Program-made: the position numbers and the translations under genes | The notes under the pieces: generated by a model | What the model saw: the letters and a program-made list of their open reading frames with translations, nothing else | Told to the model about the DNA's origin: nothing | Databases searched by the model: none | Shown: one piece after another, positions 33,515 to 44,200 of the stretch | Layout of the letters: each line of letters opens with the position of its first letter | Position numbering within the stretch: position 1 is the first letter of the stretch | Assembly (NCBI GenBank): GCA_946800325.1 | Contig: OX326956.1 | Span: 25,456,356 to 25,520,355 of the forward strand | Direction of reading: 5' to 3' | Origin: Luzula sylvatica | Taxonomy: Eukaryota; Streptophyta; Magnoliopsida; Poales; Juncaceae | Length of the DNA stretch: 64,000 bases

Positions 33515-35497
33515 GTGATTTTTTCAAAGTAACCAAGTTGGGAAATTTTATACCCGAAATAACCAAGTTTTGAACAAAATTCCCAAAATGTCTTTTGCGG
33601 GGTACCATTCCGCGCCGGGCGGAGAATGGTTGTCCGCTTTTCCTTAATTACTGACCTGGGGAGATTAAAAAACAATTAAGGAAAAGGCGGAGAATGGAAG
33701 TCCGCCTGGTTACAATTGAAAAATTGATATTTGCTCCCAAATTTTACCATAACATTATCTATGTTCTAAAGTAGTTTATTTAATTAAAATAATAACTAAT
33801 ACATGTTGGCTGTTAACTTAATACGTAATTAATAATTATTTGAATACTTAAATTTGAATAAATTTTACTGAATATTTAATTATATATCTTAATTATCAAT
33901 ATAATTGAACGTGATAACTAAATAATGGATAATTCGGCGGGTAAGTTTTGGAGTAGAATAAAAATTTTATATATTTTTTCAAACGTTTCACATGGTGTTT
34001 GTCGGAAATTAAAAAAAAAAAATTATACTACTCCAAAATGTACCCGCCGAATTATCCATTATTTAGTTATTACGTTCAATTATGTTGATAATTAAGAAAT
34101 ATAATTAAATATTCAGTAAAATTTATTCAAATTGAAGTATTCGAATAATTATTAAATATGTATTAAGTTAACAGCCAACATGTACTGGTTATTATTGTTA
34201 TTAAATATACCAATTTAGAACACAGATAATATTATGGTAAAATTCGGAAACAAATACCAAATTTTATCATAACGTGATTTATGTTCTAAATTAATATATT
34301 TAATTAAAATAATAACTAGTACATGTTGGTTGTTAACTTAATACGTAATTAATAATTATTCGAATTCGTAAATTGGAATAAATTTTAATGAATATTTAAT
34401 TATATATCTTAATTATCAATATAATTGAACGTGATAACTAAATAATGGATTATTCGGCGGGTACGTTTCGGAGAAAATTAATTTTCTTTTAATATCTGAC
34501 ACACGCGTGGAAAAAATATATAAAAAAAAATTATTCTACTCCCAAATGTACTCGCCGAATTATCCATTAGTTAGTTATTACGTTCAATTATGTTGATAAT
34601 TAAGAAATATAATTAAATATTCATTAAAATTTATTCAAATTTATGAATTCGAACAATTATTAATTACGTATTAAGTTAATAACCAACATATATTGGTTAT
34701 TATTTTAATTAAATATACTAATTTAGAACATACATCATGTTATGATAAAATTTGGTATTTGTTTCCGAATTTTACCATAACATTATCTGTGTTCTAAATT
34801 GGTATATTTAATAAAAATAATAACTAGTACATGTTGGCTGTTAACTTAATACATATTTAATAATTATTCGAATACTTAAATTTGAATAAATTTTACTGAA
34901 TATTTAATTATATTTCTTAATTATCAACATAATTGAACGTAATAACTAAATAATGGATAATTCGGCGGGTACATTTTGGAGTAGTATAATTTTTTTTTTT
35001 AATATCCGACAAACACCACGTGAAACGTTTGAAAAAATATATAAAAATTTTATTCTACTCCAAAACTTACCCGCCGAATTATCCATTATTTAGTTATCAC
35101 GTTCAATTATATTGATAATTAAGATATATAATTAAATATTCAGTAAAATTTATTCAAATTTAAGTATTCGAATAATTATTAATTACGTATTAAGTTAACA
35201 GCCAACATGTATTAGTTATTAGTTTAATTAAATAAACTACTTTAGAACATAGATAATGTTATGGTAAAATTTGGGAGCAAATATCAATTTTTCAATTAAA
35301 ACCAGGCGGACTTCCATTCTCCGTCTTTTCCTTAATTGTTTTTTAATCTCCCCAGGTCAGTAATTAAGGAAAAGCGGACAACCATTCTCCGCCCGGCGCG
35401 GAATGGTACCCCGCAAAAGACATTTTTGGAATTATGTTCAAAACTTGGTTATTTCGGGTATAAAGTTTTCCAACTTGGTTACTTTGATAAAATTTCC
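33515..35497. mobile_element. Foldback Mutator-like element E2 (alternating palindrome array)
   Basis: Relative of E1, about 2 kb. Outer inverted repeats (about 33515-33720 and 35295-35497) share TATACCCGAAATAACCAAGT and TTTTGCGGGGTACCATTC with E1, but carry CCGCGCC instead of CAGCGCC. The interior has six alternating arms (about 33722-33960, 34030-34245, 34255-34475, 34537-34755, 34765-34990, 35050-35290), each with CCGCCGAATTATCC and TATTCAGTAAAATTTATTC or complements. Arm order is the reverse of E1. Likely target duplication: TATAACCAAG (33504-33513) and TATAACTAAG (35501-35510), one mismatch, though the exact end is uncertain by a few bases. It abuts the broken 3' end of FAR1-B. No coding capacity. 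Confidence 0.75.
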
Positions 35498-35589
35498 ATA
35501 ATATAACTAAGTATAACATGATGTATTGATTGTTTTGCGAGAAATATTAGATGATTAAAATATCGAATTTGATCTTGCATATAAAAGAT

Positions 35590-35930
35590 ATTTTTTTACA
35601 ATATGGTTTTTATATGATTTTGATATGAGTATTATACAATGTGATTTTAATATGATATGATTAGGACAAAATATGATTTTGATATGATTTTGATATGATT
35701 TTGATAAGTATTATACAATATGATATGATATGATATGATTTTGATATGAGTATTATACTATGCCATGATATGATATGATATGATTTTGATATGATTTTGA
35801 TAAGTATTATACGATATGATATGATATGATATGATATGATATGATATAATATAATTTTGATATGAGTAATATACAATATGATATGATATGATTTTAGTAT
35901 GAGTATAATACAATATGATTATATAAATAA
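35590..35930. repeat. GATAT-rich minisatellite
   Basis: Dense array of ATGATATGATTTTGATATGA and AGTATTATACAATATGATAT words with stretches of pure TATGA repeats. Minus-strand open frames here are low-complexity artefacts. Confidence 0.9.
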
Positions 35931-36002
35931 AAACAGTTTGAATCGAAATATGACTAAGAATTGGATACGACTATGAATATGATTTGAATTTAGTAATATA
36001 AT

Positions 36003-36160
36003 TGTAATGTATGACGTAGTGCAAATTTTGCCGACTATTTTGCCTTGACTTTTATGAAGTCTTGTAGTCCATTTGCGATTACATCATATTTTTTTCGAAT
36101 GCGACTATTTGTAAGGTGTGATGTAGTACCAATTATGCCAACTATTTGTCTTGACATTTA
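36003..36160. repeat. Diverged tandem repeat split by element C
   Basis: Two partial units (CGACTATTTTGCCTTGACTT..AAGTCTTGTAGTCCATTTGC and CAACTATTTGTCTTGACATT). The second continues at 47460 (AAGTCTCGTAGTCGATTTGT), so element C inserted inside this repeat. Confidence 0.65.
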
Positions 36161-37584
36161 TGTATAGTGGAAATATAGAAGTTCGTTCCACGAGGAGTAT
36201 ATGCGTCGAAGAATGAATCAAAATAATTATTTCGAAGTTTCCAAAATTAATGAAAATTTGTACAGAGATAGGTCTGAATATTATCAAATTTATCCTAAAA
36301 TTTCAAACAATTTGGACAACGGAATAAAAAGTTATTAACGAATTACAATCAGGTCTCTGAAAAAACAGTCCCTGGAAACAGCAGGTTTTTAATTTAAGTT
36401 ACAATTTTCAAAAACTCATATCAATTCAAATATTTCATGAAATTCAACGATTCAAAAAGTTCCCGAAACTAGAAATCAAGATCTACGCAATGAAAGAAAC
36501 AATTTTAATAGGCAGAAACTTTTTAATAGGCAGAAACTTAATCAAAACGAGTTAATTAAGGGCTGAAATGCAAGTGAAAGAGCAAAGATTCAATTCAAAC
36601 AAGAAACATTCATTCACACAAACAAGCAAAGATTCACACTCTTTACACAAGTCCAATTCAGTTTATACTACAAGAATTTAAAGAAAGGAAAGAAAACACC
36701 TAGAGAGATGAAGAAAGCTTCGAGTCTCGTCGTAAATGCCTTCCTCGTTGGTTGAGATGCGTAGAAAGCTAGTCACCTCGCACAACGTGTTCCTTTTGTA
36801 CCGATTCGCTCGCCGATCGAAGAAAGCTCCAAACCGGTTACGTGAACTTGAGATTTGCAAGGAACCAATTGGAAGAAAGCTCCCAATCGATTAGAGTAAG
36901 CTCGACTCCTTGCTCGCGCGGATTCGGACGAAGAAAGCTCCTATCCAAAACCTCACAACTCGATCTTCGTTGAAGTGTAGATCGATCCACCGAATGAAGA
37001 AAGCTTCTACTCGTTGATCAATCCTGGGAATTATCGTTCGTATTTGCAATTCTTGTGTGTTCTTGAAAGTTCTTGGACTTGCTTAAGAGGGAGAGAGTTC
37101 GAGAGAGAGAGAGAGGGCAGAAAAATGGTGAAGAGAATGTAATCCTGCCCCAAGGGCCTTTGGGGTCTATTTATAGTGCATTAGGAGCCTTCCCATTGGT
37201 CTAGAGATTGTTGAGAGGATTGAGGGTAGTTTGGTAATTGTAGGTGAGGTAGGTGGGCTGAATGGTGGTTAAAGTGTGAGTGGTTTTCGTATAGAATTTG
37301 GTGTAGACTTTTGTGTGGTAGATTTCTTGCCTCCTTCTTCATACGTGTACCGAAATGGACATTATAATATATCGATTTTATCGGCGCGAGGAGAGGAAGA
37401 CAACTACACTGTTGGAATGCCAAAAACTTTCGCCCAAAAACCTAAAATTATCAATAAAACACACTTAGTGATGAAATATTCTTGCTATCTCATATATGAA
37501 CAATTATATATATAAAGTTGTGATTCAAAAGGGCTAAAATCCCTAAATTAGATATCAAAAAGGTGCTTTATTTTCCTCTTATCA
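36161..37584 (-). repeat. 3' LTR of element C
   Basis: 1424 bp. Contains a minus-strand TATA box (CTATAAATAG, 37167-37176) and five copies of GAAGAAAGCTYC-like words at about 36708-37000. Ends at TTATCA (37584). The outer start at 36161 corresponds to 40430 of the other LTR, so the outermost part is missing. TTTTTAATAGGCAGAAACTT is duplicated near 36510-36540. Confidence 0.85.
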
Positions 37585-39042
37585 AATACCCCCACACTTA
37601 GCTTTTGTCGTCCTCGACAAAATAAAACGTAATAAAATATATTTTAAGCACAAAAAAATACAAGTTAGGTTTTGTTGAAATTGTAATCACACTATCTCAT
37701 AAATTTGAATTTCACAAGAAATATTTATACTCTCTTAATCATATGTTATTTCAAGAGGAACAAAATATCAAACTTCTATAATGAGGATTTTGCCAATTTT
37801 TAAGATATTTATTAAGAAATGATTTTCACTCGAAAAAGATAGTTAAACACCACATAATGAACGTAACACCACATAATTAAAGAGGAAAAATCTTTTAAAA
37901 GTATTAATAGAACCAATTTTTTCATTTTTGCAAAAGTTGACCTTAAATGTAAGTAATTTACTTTTATAACCGCTCGGTACGTAAGTACTTGGGTCCTCCT
38001 TAAATCCAACCAAATTTCCTTAAATTTTGCTCAAAAATATTATTTTATATTTTTCTTTTTTTTTCTTTTTTCTTTTCTTTTTTTTTCTTTTGCTTTTTTT
38101 CTATTTTCTTTTTCTTTTCTTTTTTTCTTTTTTTTCTTTTTTTCTTTTTTTCTTTCATTTTTTTCTTTCATTTTTCTTTCTTCTTTCATTGAAATAGTTT
38201 TATATAAAATATTAATTCACAATGTTTCGAACCGATCATGAGTACGGTTCGCTCATGCCCGGCTTACTCCATTGCGAATTCTTTTTGAAAAAATCGCGAG
38301 CGCAATAAAATTCCGTTTGGTTGGAACATAAGTCGCCATGAACGGTTAGGATCCTTAAGTGTAAGTTGTCAAATTTTTAAACTAATGCAAAAACTACCAA
38401 AAATGGTTGAATAAAACTTTTTAGAATTTCTAAATTAAGAATGGGTTCTTATTCAAAAATGGTGTGCCACATAAATCATAATAAAAATCATTTAAAATAA
38501 ATACTTCTTTAAGCAAATCTTATTATAGACGGGATTGAATCCCAAATTAGTCTCATAAAAGACCGTTTATTGTTTTCTTTAATATTCATTTGAGAAAAAG
38601 AATATTCTTTAAGTGGATGGTGAAAATTCTTTTTAAGAAGATGTGTGATTGTTTAGACTTGATCGTGGAGAAAAACCGTTTCTTTAACAAGTATTTAAGT
38701 GCTTAAAAATCGAGGACGATCACGAAAAATTGATTTAAAATATGATATATACAATGGTGGTAGAATTTTTTAATTTTTAAAATTTTTAAAATTTTCAATT
38801 TTCATAAAAGCAAAATAAATGCATAAAAACAAAATAAAATAAAAGCGAATATATACAAAGGAAATCCAAATATTATCCCCCCACACTTATTTCCAAGCTT
38901 GTCCTCAAGCGAAAAATACGAAAAAAAATGTCGACTAAAATAGAAAAAAGATGGATAGATAAAACCTGAATTTTTTTTTGGTGCGTGGGTTGCCTCCCAA
39001 CTAGCGCCCTTTCTTTTACGTCTTTGAGCTAGACACCCAAAG
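37585..39042. other. Internal non-coding part of element C
   Basis: No open frame of note. It holds the purine tract, a long T/C-rich tract (about 38045-38190), and CCCCCCACACTT near 38877, a second purine-tract-like block on the minus strand. Confidence 0.6.
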
Positions 39043-40191
39043 TTAGCCTATTTCGAGATTATATGAGGCGCTTATGCTTTTAGCGGCTTTACGACCGCCT
39101 TTGAGCAGTCTCATTAAGAGATTGGAGACTTGAGCGATTGCCATGATTATTTTTCGTTTAGCGTAAGTTGAACTTGGCGTGAAGAGTTTCTTTATTTCAT
39201 CTTGGATTTTTCCAAGATTTTCTTCTAAAGGCCTTTGTTGGAGAGGCGTTGTAAGAGGCGTGAGTGTCTCGAATGTATTTGACTTCCTTGATAAATCTAC
39301 ACAAGGTGAATTTCTATCATGAGAAGCATCATAGTTCTTAAATGAATTAAAATTCATGATATATGGAAAGAATTCACCTTGGAGAATTGTAGATTTTTCT
39401 TCTTGCTCGTTTGATAATTGCGCGTTTTCATCGATTGGAGTGAGTTGAACCGTCTTTTGGAGAGTCGAATCCAATGACACATTTTCTTCTTCAATGATCG
39501 TTCAAATGCTTTCATCGAATCCCCCTATACTTGAACTCTTATCACCTTCAATCTCCACAATCTCCTCGTTTGAATATTCTAACTCGAGACAAGTCACTCT
39601 TTGATCTAGATCGTTTATGATGGATTGAATATTTCCGAGTCGTCGAGAGGTGGTTTTAATCTCATGCGAGATATCACTTATCTCTTGTTTGATTTCTTCA
39701 AAATCTTGTTTGATTTCTTCATAAACTTGTTCTTGCTTTTGTTTAAGAGATACCATCATCGCCATCATTTCCTCCATCATTCTTTTTAATTCTTGGTCTT
39801 GATCTTCGTTTTGGGATTGAAATTGTGGATCTTGGTAATCAAATTTATGTTGAGATTCGAGTTCGTTTTGAGAAGGTTCGTATATGGGGTTTGGGTAATT
39901 ATTGGTGGTTTCGGTATAGAATTGTGTCTCATAACCCCAAGGGGATTCGTTTTCGAATTCGCGAGCTTCGTAGATGGGATTTTGATAAAGGGTCTCGGTG
40001 TGTGATTCTTCGTATTGATTTGAGGTGGAACATGAGAGCAAACCGAGCCTTCGTTCTTCTTTTCTTTCTTCCCATTCGTCGATGTCTTGATTGATCATTT
40101 CTTTAAGCGTCATGTGTTTTGGATATCTTCTTGGAGTTCTTTCTTGAGTTAGCAATTCTCCAAACGTTCTTGGTCTTTCTTGATGATCCAT
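39043..40191 (-). pseudogene. Gag-like ORF of element C with one in-frame stop
   Basis: Starts at ATG 40191 (MDHQERPRTFGELLTQERTP), about 135 bases inside the primer-binding site, where gag begins. The N-terminal PRTFGELL pattern is like the gag start of plant Athila/Tat-derived non-autonomous elements (resemblance only). An acidic region and a coiled coil follow (about residues 120-205, many Gln, Glu and Lys). A single TGA at 39502-39504 ends a 229-codon frame. The same frame continues without other stops to 39043, for about 382 codons in all. This is either a nonsense mutation or a readthrough stop. No zinc knuckle is visible. Confidence 0.6.
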
Positions 40192-40326
40192 CTTGCTCTA
40201 CTCCGTGTACCTCGCAAGAATAGAAAAATTTCGAAATTAGTGAAATATCAAGTTCAAACTTATCAATTCTATTAAAAATATCACTCAAGATTGCAAGTTC
40301 GATTCATAATTTGACTTAAACATTAC

Positions 40327-40344
40327 TCCCCGGCAGCGGCGCCA
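40327..40344 (-). other. Primer-binding site of element C
   Basis: Minus strand TGGCGCCGCTGCCGGGGA, separated by AA from the LTR end CTCATCA. This type is common in Athila/Tat-lineage plant elements. Confidence 0.75.
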
Positions 40345-40346
40345 TT

Positions 40347-40754
40347 TGATGAGCGGGTTTTCAATCACTTTTAATTTGAGATATCGTTGTATGTGAAAAC
40401 CAATTCAATCAACAAGTTGGAAATATATGTGTATAGTGGAAATATAGAAGTTCGTTCCACGAGGAGTATATGTGCCGAAGAATGAATCAAAATAATTATT
40501 TCGAAGTTTCCAAAATTAATGAAAATTTGTGCAGAGATAGGTCTGAATATTATCAAATTTATCCTAAAATTTCAAACAATTTGGACAACGGAATAAAAAG
40601 TTATTAACGAATTACAATCAGGTCTCTGAAAAAACAGTCCCTGGAAACAGCAGGTTTTTAATTTAAGTTACAATTTTCAAAAACTCATATCAATTCAAAT
40701 ATTTCATGAAATTCAACGATTCAAAAAGTTCCCGAAACTAGAAATCAAGATCTA
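40347..40754 (-). repeat. 5' LTR of element C, inner part
   Basis: Inner 408 bp of the 5' LTR, ending at the insertion site of element B. The rest continues at 46374. Its first 83 bp are missing from the 3' LTR. Confidence 0.85.
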
Positions 40755-41241
40755 TGTAACAGTTTATAAAACTGTTATGTAAATATTAAGAAGTGTAGGG
40801 ACTTCTTTGCATTATTACGTTTTTTGAATAAACGGGTGGAGGGAGTGTAATGGGTATAGAAGTATGGTGGGTCGGATCTGGTTTATGGTTGAGCACTGGG
40901 CTGAGTTAAATGCATAACAGGAGGAGAATGGGCTGGTGGATAGAACAGGCTTTTGTAGAAGATGGGCTAAGGAAAATAAGCCACGTCAGATGCTGTTAGG
41001 AAACCGTTAAAGATTCGTTCGTATATTTACTGTTCAATGTTTTTATGTCATATATATGGTGAAGAGAGAGGAGAGAGAGTGGTTGTTAATTTTTGTTTTG
41101 TTTCAGCTATGAGCTGTTCTTTGTATGAACCCTAACTCTAATGGAGATCTGGTGAGATCCATTATTGTTGAGAGACCTCTTTTTATACAAATTAATCCTC
41201 ATTTTCTGTGAAAATTGTCTTGAGAGTGTCAGTACATCACA
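40755..41241 (+). repeat. 5' LTR of element B
   Basis: 487 bp, TG..CA ends. Includes a GA-rich stretch and TATATATGG near 41053. Confidence 0.95.
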
Positions 41242-41243
41242 AT

Positions 41244-41255
41244 TGGTATCAGAGC
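41244..41255 (+). other. Primer-binding site of element B
   Basis: TGGTATCAGAGC, the standard initiator-Met tRNA complement, two bases after the 5' LTR. Confidence 0.9.
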
Positions 41256-41291
41256 AGTTGCGATTCGAGTGGAGAAAGTGTAACAAATCAT

Positions 41292-44200
41292 ATGCCCCCT
41301 AGAACCAGATCTCAATCCAAGAACACCACATCCATGGCAACCCCAAATCGAGAGAGTAACCTGGAGTGGCAAGGTCCTGTACATCAACTGGTTACAGATG
41401 TAGCAAGTTTGCAAGTGTCTCAAGTTCACATGGAGGAAAAGTTAACAGCTTTTATGAATGAAATGAGAGAGATGATGAGATCGAAGGATCAAGGTGGTAA
41501 TGGAGTAGCTCAAGGTTCCGTATCCAATTATCCAGATCCTAAAGGTAAGGACCCGATGAGAATGGAGGATGCTGAATATTCAAATCAAAGGAGGGATTAT
41601 CGATCAGATCAACACGGGTATCAAAGAGGGGGAAGAGATGGAGATGCAGAGTATCGTAGAGATAAAGGGGTGGATATCAATCCTCGAGCAAAGGCAGAAA
41701 TCACATACTTCGACGGTGAAAATCCGAAAGCTTGGATAAATCGTTGTGAAACGTACTTTAGGGTGTGTAGAGTGCCTGATTGGCAGCAAGTAGAATTGGC
41801 ATCCCTATATCTAACGAAAGATGCAGAGGAATGGTATAGGGGTTATACCATGAATCGAGCAGTGCCTAATTGGGCACATTTTGTAAGAGATCTGCTAAGG
41901 ATGTTTGAGAACAAATTACTGATGGGATCCGTAGGTGAGTTTCATACCATGAGACAAAAAGGGACGGTGTCGGAATACAAAACCATGTTCGAAAGAGCTA
42001 AGAATTTAGTGTTGCAGGAACATCCAGAATTGACTGAGGGGTTTTTTATATCATGTTTTGTGGCCGGGCTGAATAGAGAAATTAAATCTCAAGTGGTCGT
42101 GTCGAAACCTAGAGATTTGTATGAAGCGTATGATAATGCGAGGCATTACGAAGCCAGTTTAGAAGCTCAGGGTAAAGAAAAGGGGTACAGTAAGAAGAGT
42201 AAGAACGATAACAAGGATCATGAAAATAACAAGAGTTATGAAAAGAATAAGGAGATAGGGAAGATCAATTGGCAACAAAAACGTCGAAATAATGAGTGTT
42301 ATTGGTGCCCTGAAAAGTTCAGTGGAGCTCATGACTGTAAATTCAAACCAAAGAACACCACCGTACATGTCATAGAAACAATAGAAAGTGAGGAATTCAT
42401 GGAAGAAGAAATTAAGGCCCGGGAAGAAGAGAAGAAAAATGAGGCAGAGAAGGAAGAAATCGAAAATCTAACAATCACCATTAGTTCGCTCAATCCAGAA
42501 ATTAAAAATAAAACGATAAAAATTCCGGCTAAACATCATGGAAAGATCTTCAGTATTTTAATCGATAGTGGGAGTACCCATTCTTTTATTGATCCCAAGG
42601 TTGCAAAGATTTTTAAAGCCAAGGTTTCCGTTAATGTACCCATGGCTGTCACTGTGGCGAACGGTGCAAGAGTGATCAGTGATGGTCATTGTGAAGGGTT
42701 CGAATGGGAGATGCAAGGAAAATCTTATTGCTATGATTTGAAAGTTTTAGAGCTAGGAACTATTGAAGTCGTTTTGGGGGTAGACTGGATGCAATCAATG
42801 GGGAAATTCGAATTCGATTATAAAGAGAGGAAGATTGTTATTAATCAAGGAGAAGAAAGAATCGAGCTGAGTGAGGAGTTATTGGGCTCGGGAGGGGAAA
42901 TAAAATTGATTGAAGGCCCAGAGTTATATTCCCTTTTTCAAAAGAATCAAATATTATGGGCCGCGCAAATGAATAACCTGGAAAATGAAACCCGAATAAA
43001 AAAAACGGAAGTAGGCCTTCAGAACCGGGAATTGAGTTCCCTTCTTGAACACTTCGATGATCTTTTCCAGGATCCTCATTCTCTTCCTCCTAAAACAGAA
43101 CTGGATCACTCCATTCCAACCATTGATGGAGCTCCTCCCATCAAGCTGAGACCTTATCGATACGCCCATTGCCAGAAAGAGGAGATAGAGAAAATCGTGA
43201 GAGAGATGCTAGCCAGCGGAATAATACGCCACAGCAGCAGCCCCTTTTCATCTCCTGCCATCTTGGTGGGCAAAAAGGATGGTACGTGGCGGATGTGTGT
43301 AGATTATCGCCAATTGAACGCCATTACCATAAAAGATAAGTTTCCAATCCCAATTATTGATGATTTATTAGATGAATTATCGGGTTCGAAGGTTTTTTCT
43401 AAACTTGACCTTCGTTCTGGTTACCATCAGATTAGGATGGAGGAGGGAGACATCTACAAAACAGCGTTCAGAACACATGCTGGCCATTTCGAATTTATGG
43501 TCATGCCATTCGGGTTAACTAACGCTCCCTCCACCTTTCAAGCTCTGATGAATCGGATCTTTGAACCCTTACTGAGGAAGAATGTCTTGGTATTTTTCGA
43601 CGATATCTTGATATTCAGTAAAACCCTCGAAGACCATCTCAATCACCTTAAATTGGTCTTTGAAATTCTCAGGAGTAACCAGCTACTTATAAAAAAATCT
43701 AAATGTTCGTTCGCAGTACCCAGAATTGAATATCTGGGTCACATAATCTCGGCCGAAGGTGTCGCTACCGATCCTGCGAAGATTCAAGCGATGTCAGAAT
43801 GGCCAAAACCGAAGAATTTGAAACAATTAAGAGGTTTCTTAGGGCTGACGGGTTACTACAGGAAGTTTGTGAAAAATTATGGGTTAATTTGCAAACCCTT
43901 AACTGAATTGCTGAAGAAGAATGGATATAAATGGGGAGAAGAAGCAGATAAAGCTTTTGAGAGGTTAAAAGAAGCCATGATTAGTGCACCAGTGCTTAAA
44001 CTTCCTGATTTCGAGAAAGAGTTTGAAGTGGAGTCTGATGCAAGTGGAGTTGGAATAGGGGCAGTCCTTATGCAAGAAGGTCATCCCATTGCTTATTTGA
44101 GTCAAGCCCTAGGACCCAAAAATCTGGGTAGATCAGTGTACGAGAAAGAATTGATGGCCATTATTTGGGCCACCAATAAATGGAGACACTATCTACAAGG

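Noticed and set aside
35661..35876. Ile/Tyr/His/Ser-rich minus-strand open frame
   Set aside because: Direct translation of the GATAT repeat.
41208..41291. Upstream extension of the element B polyprotein
   Set aside because: It starts at a GTG inside the LTR and reads through the primer-binding site, which is not coding.
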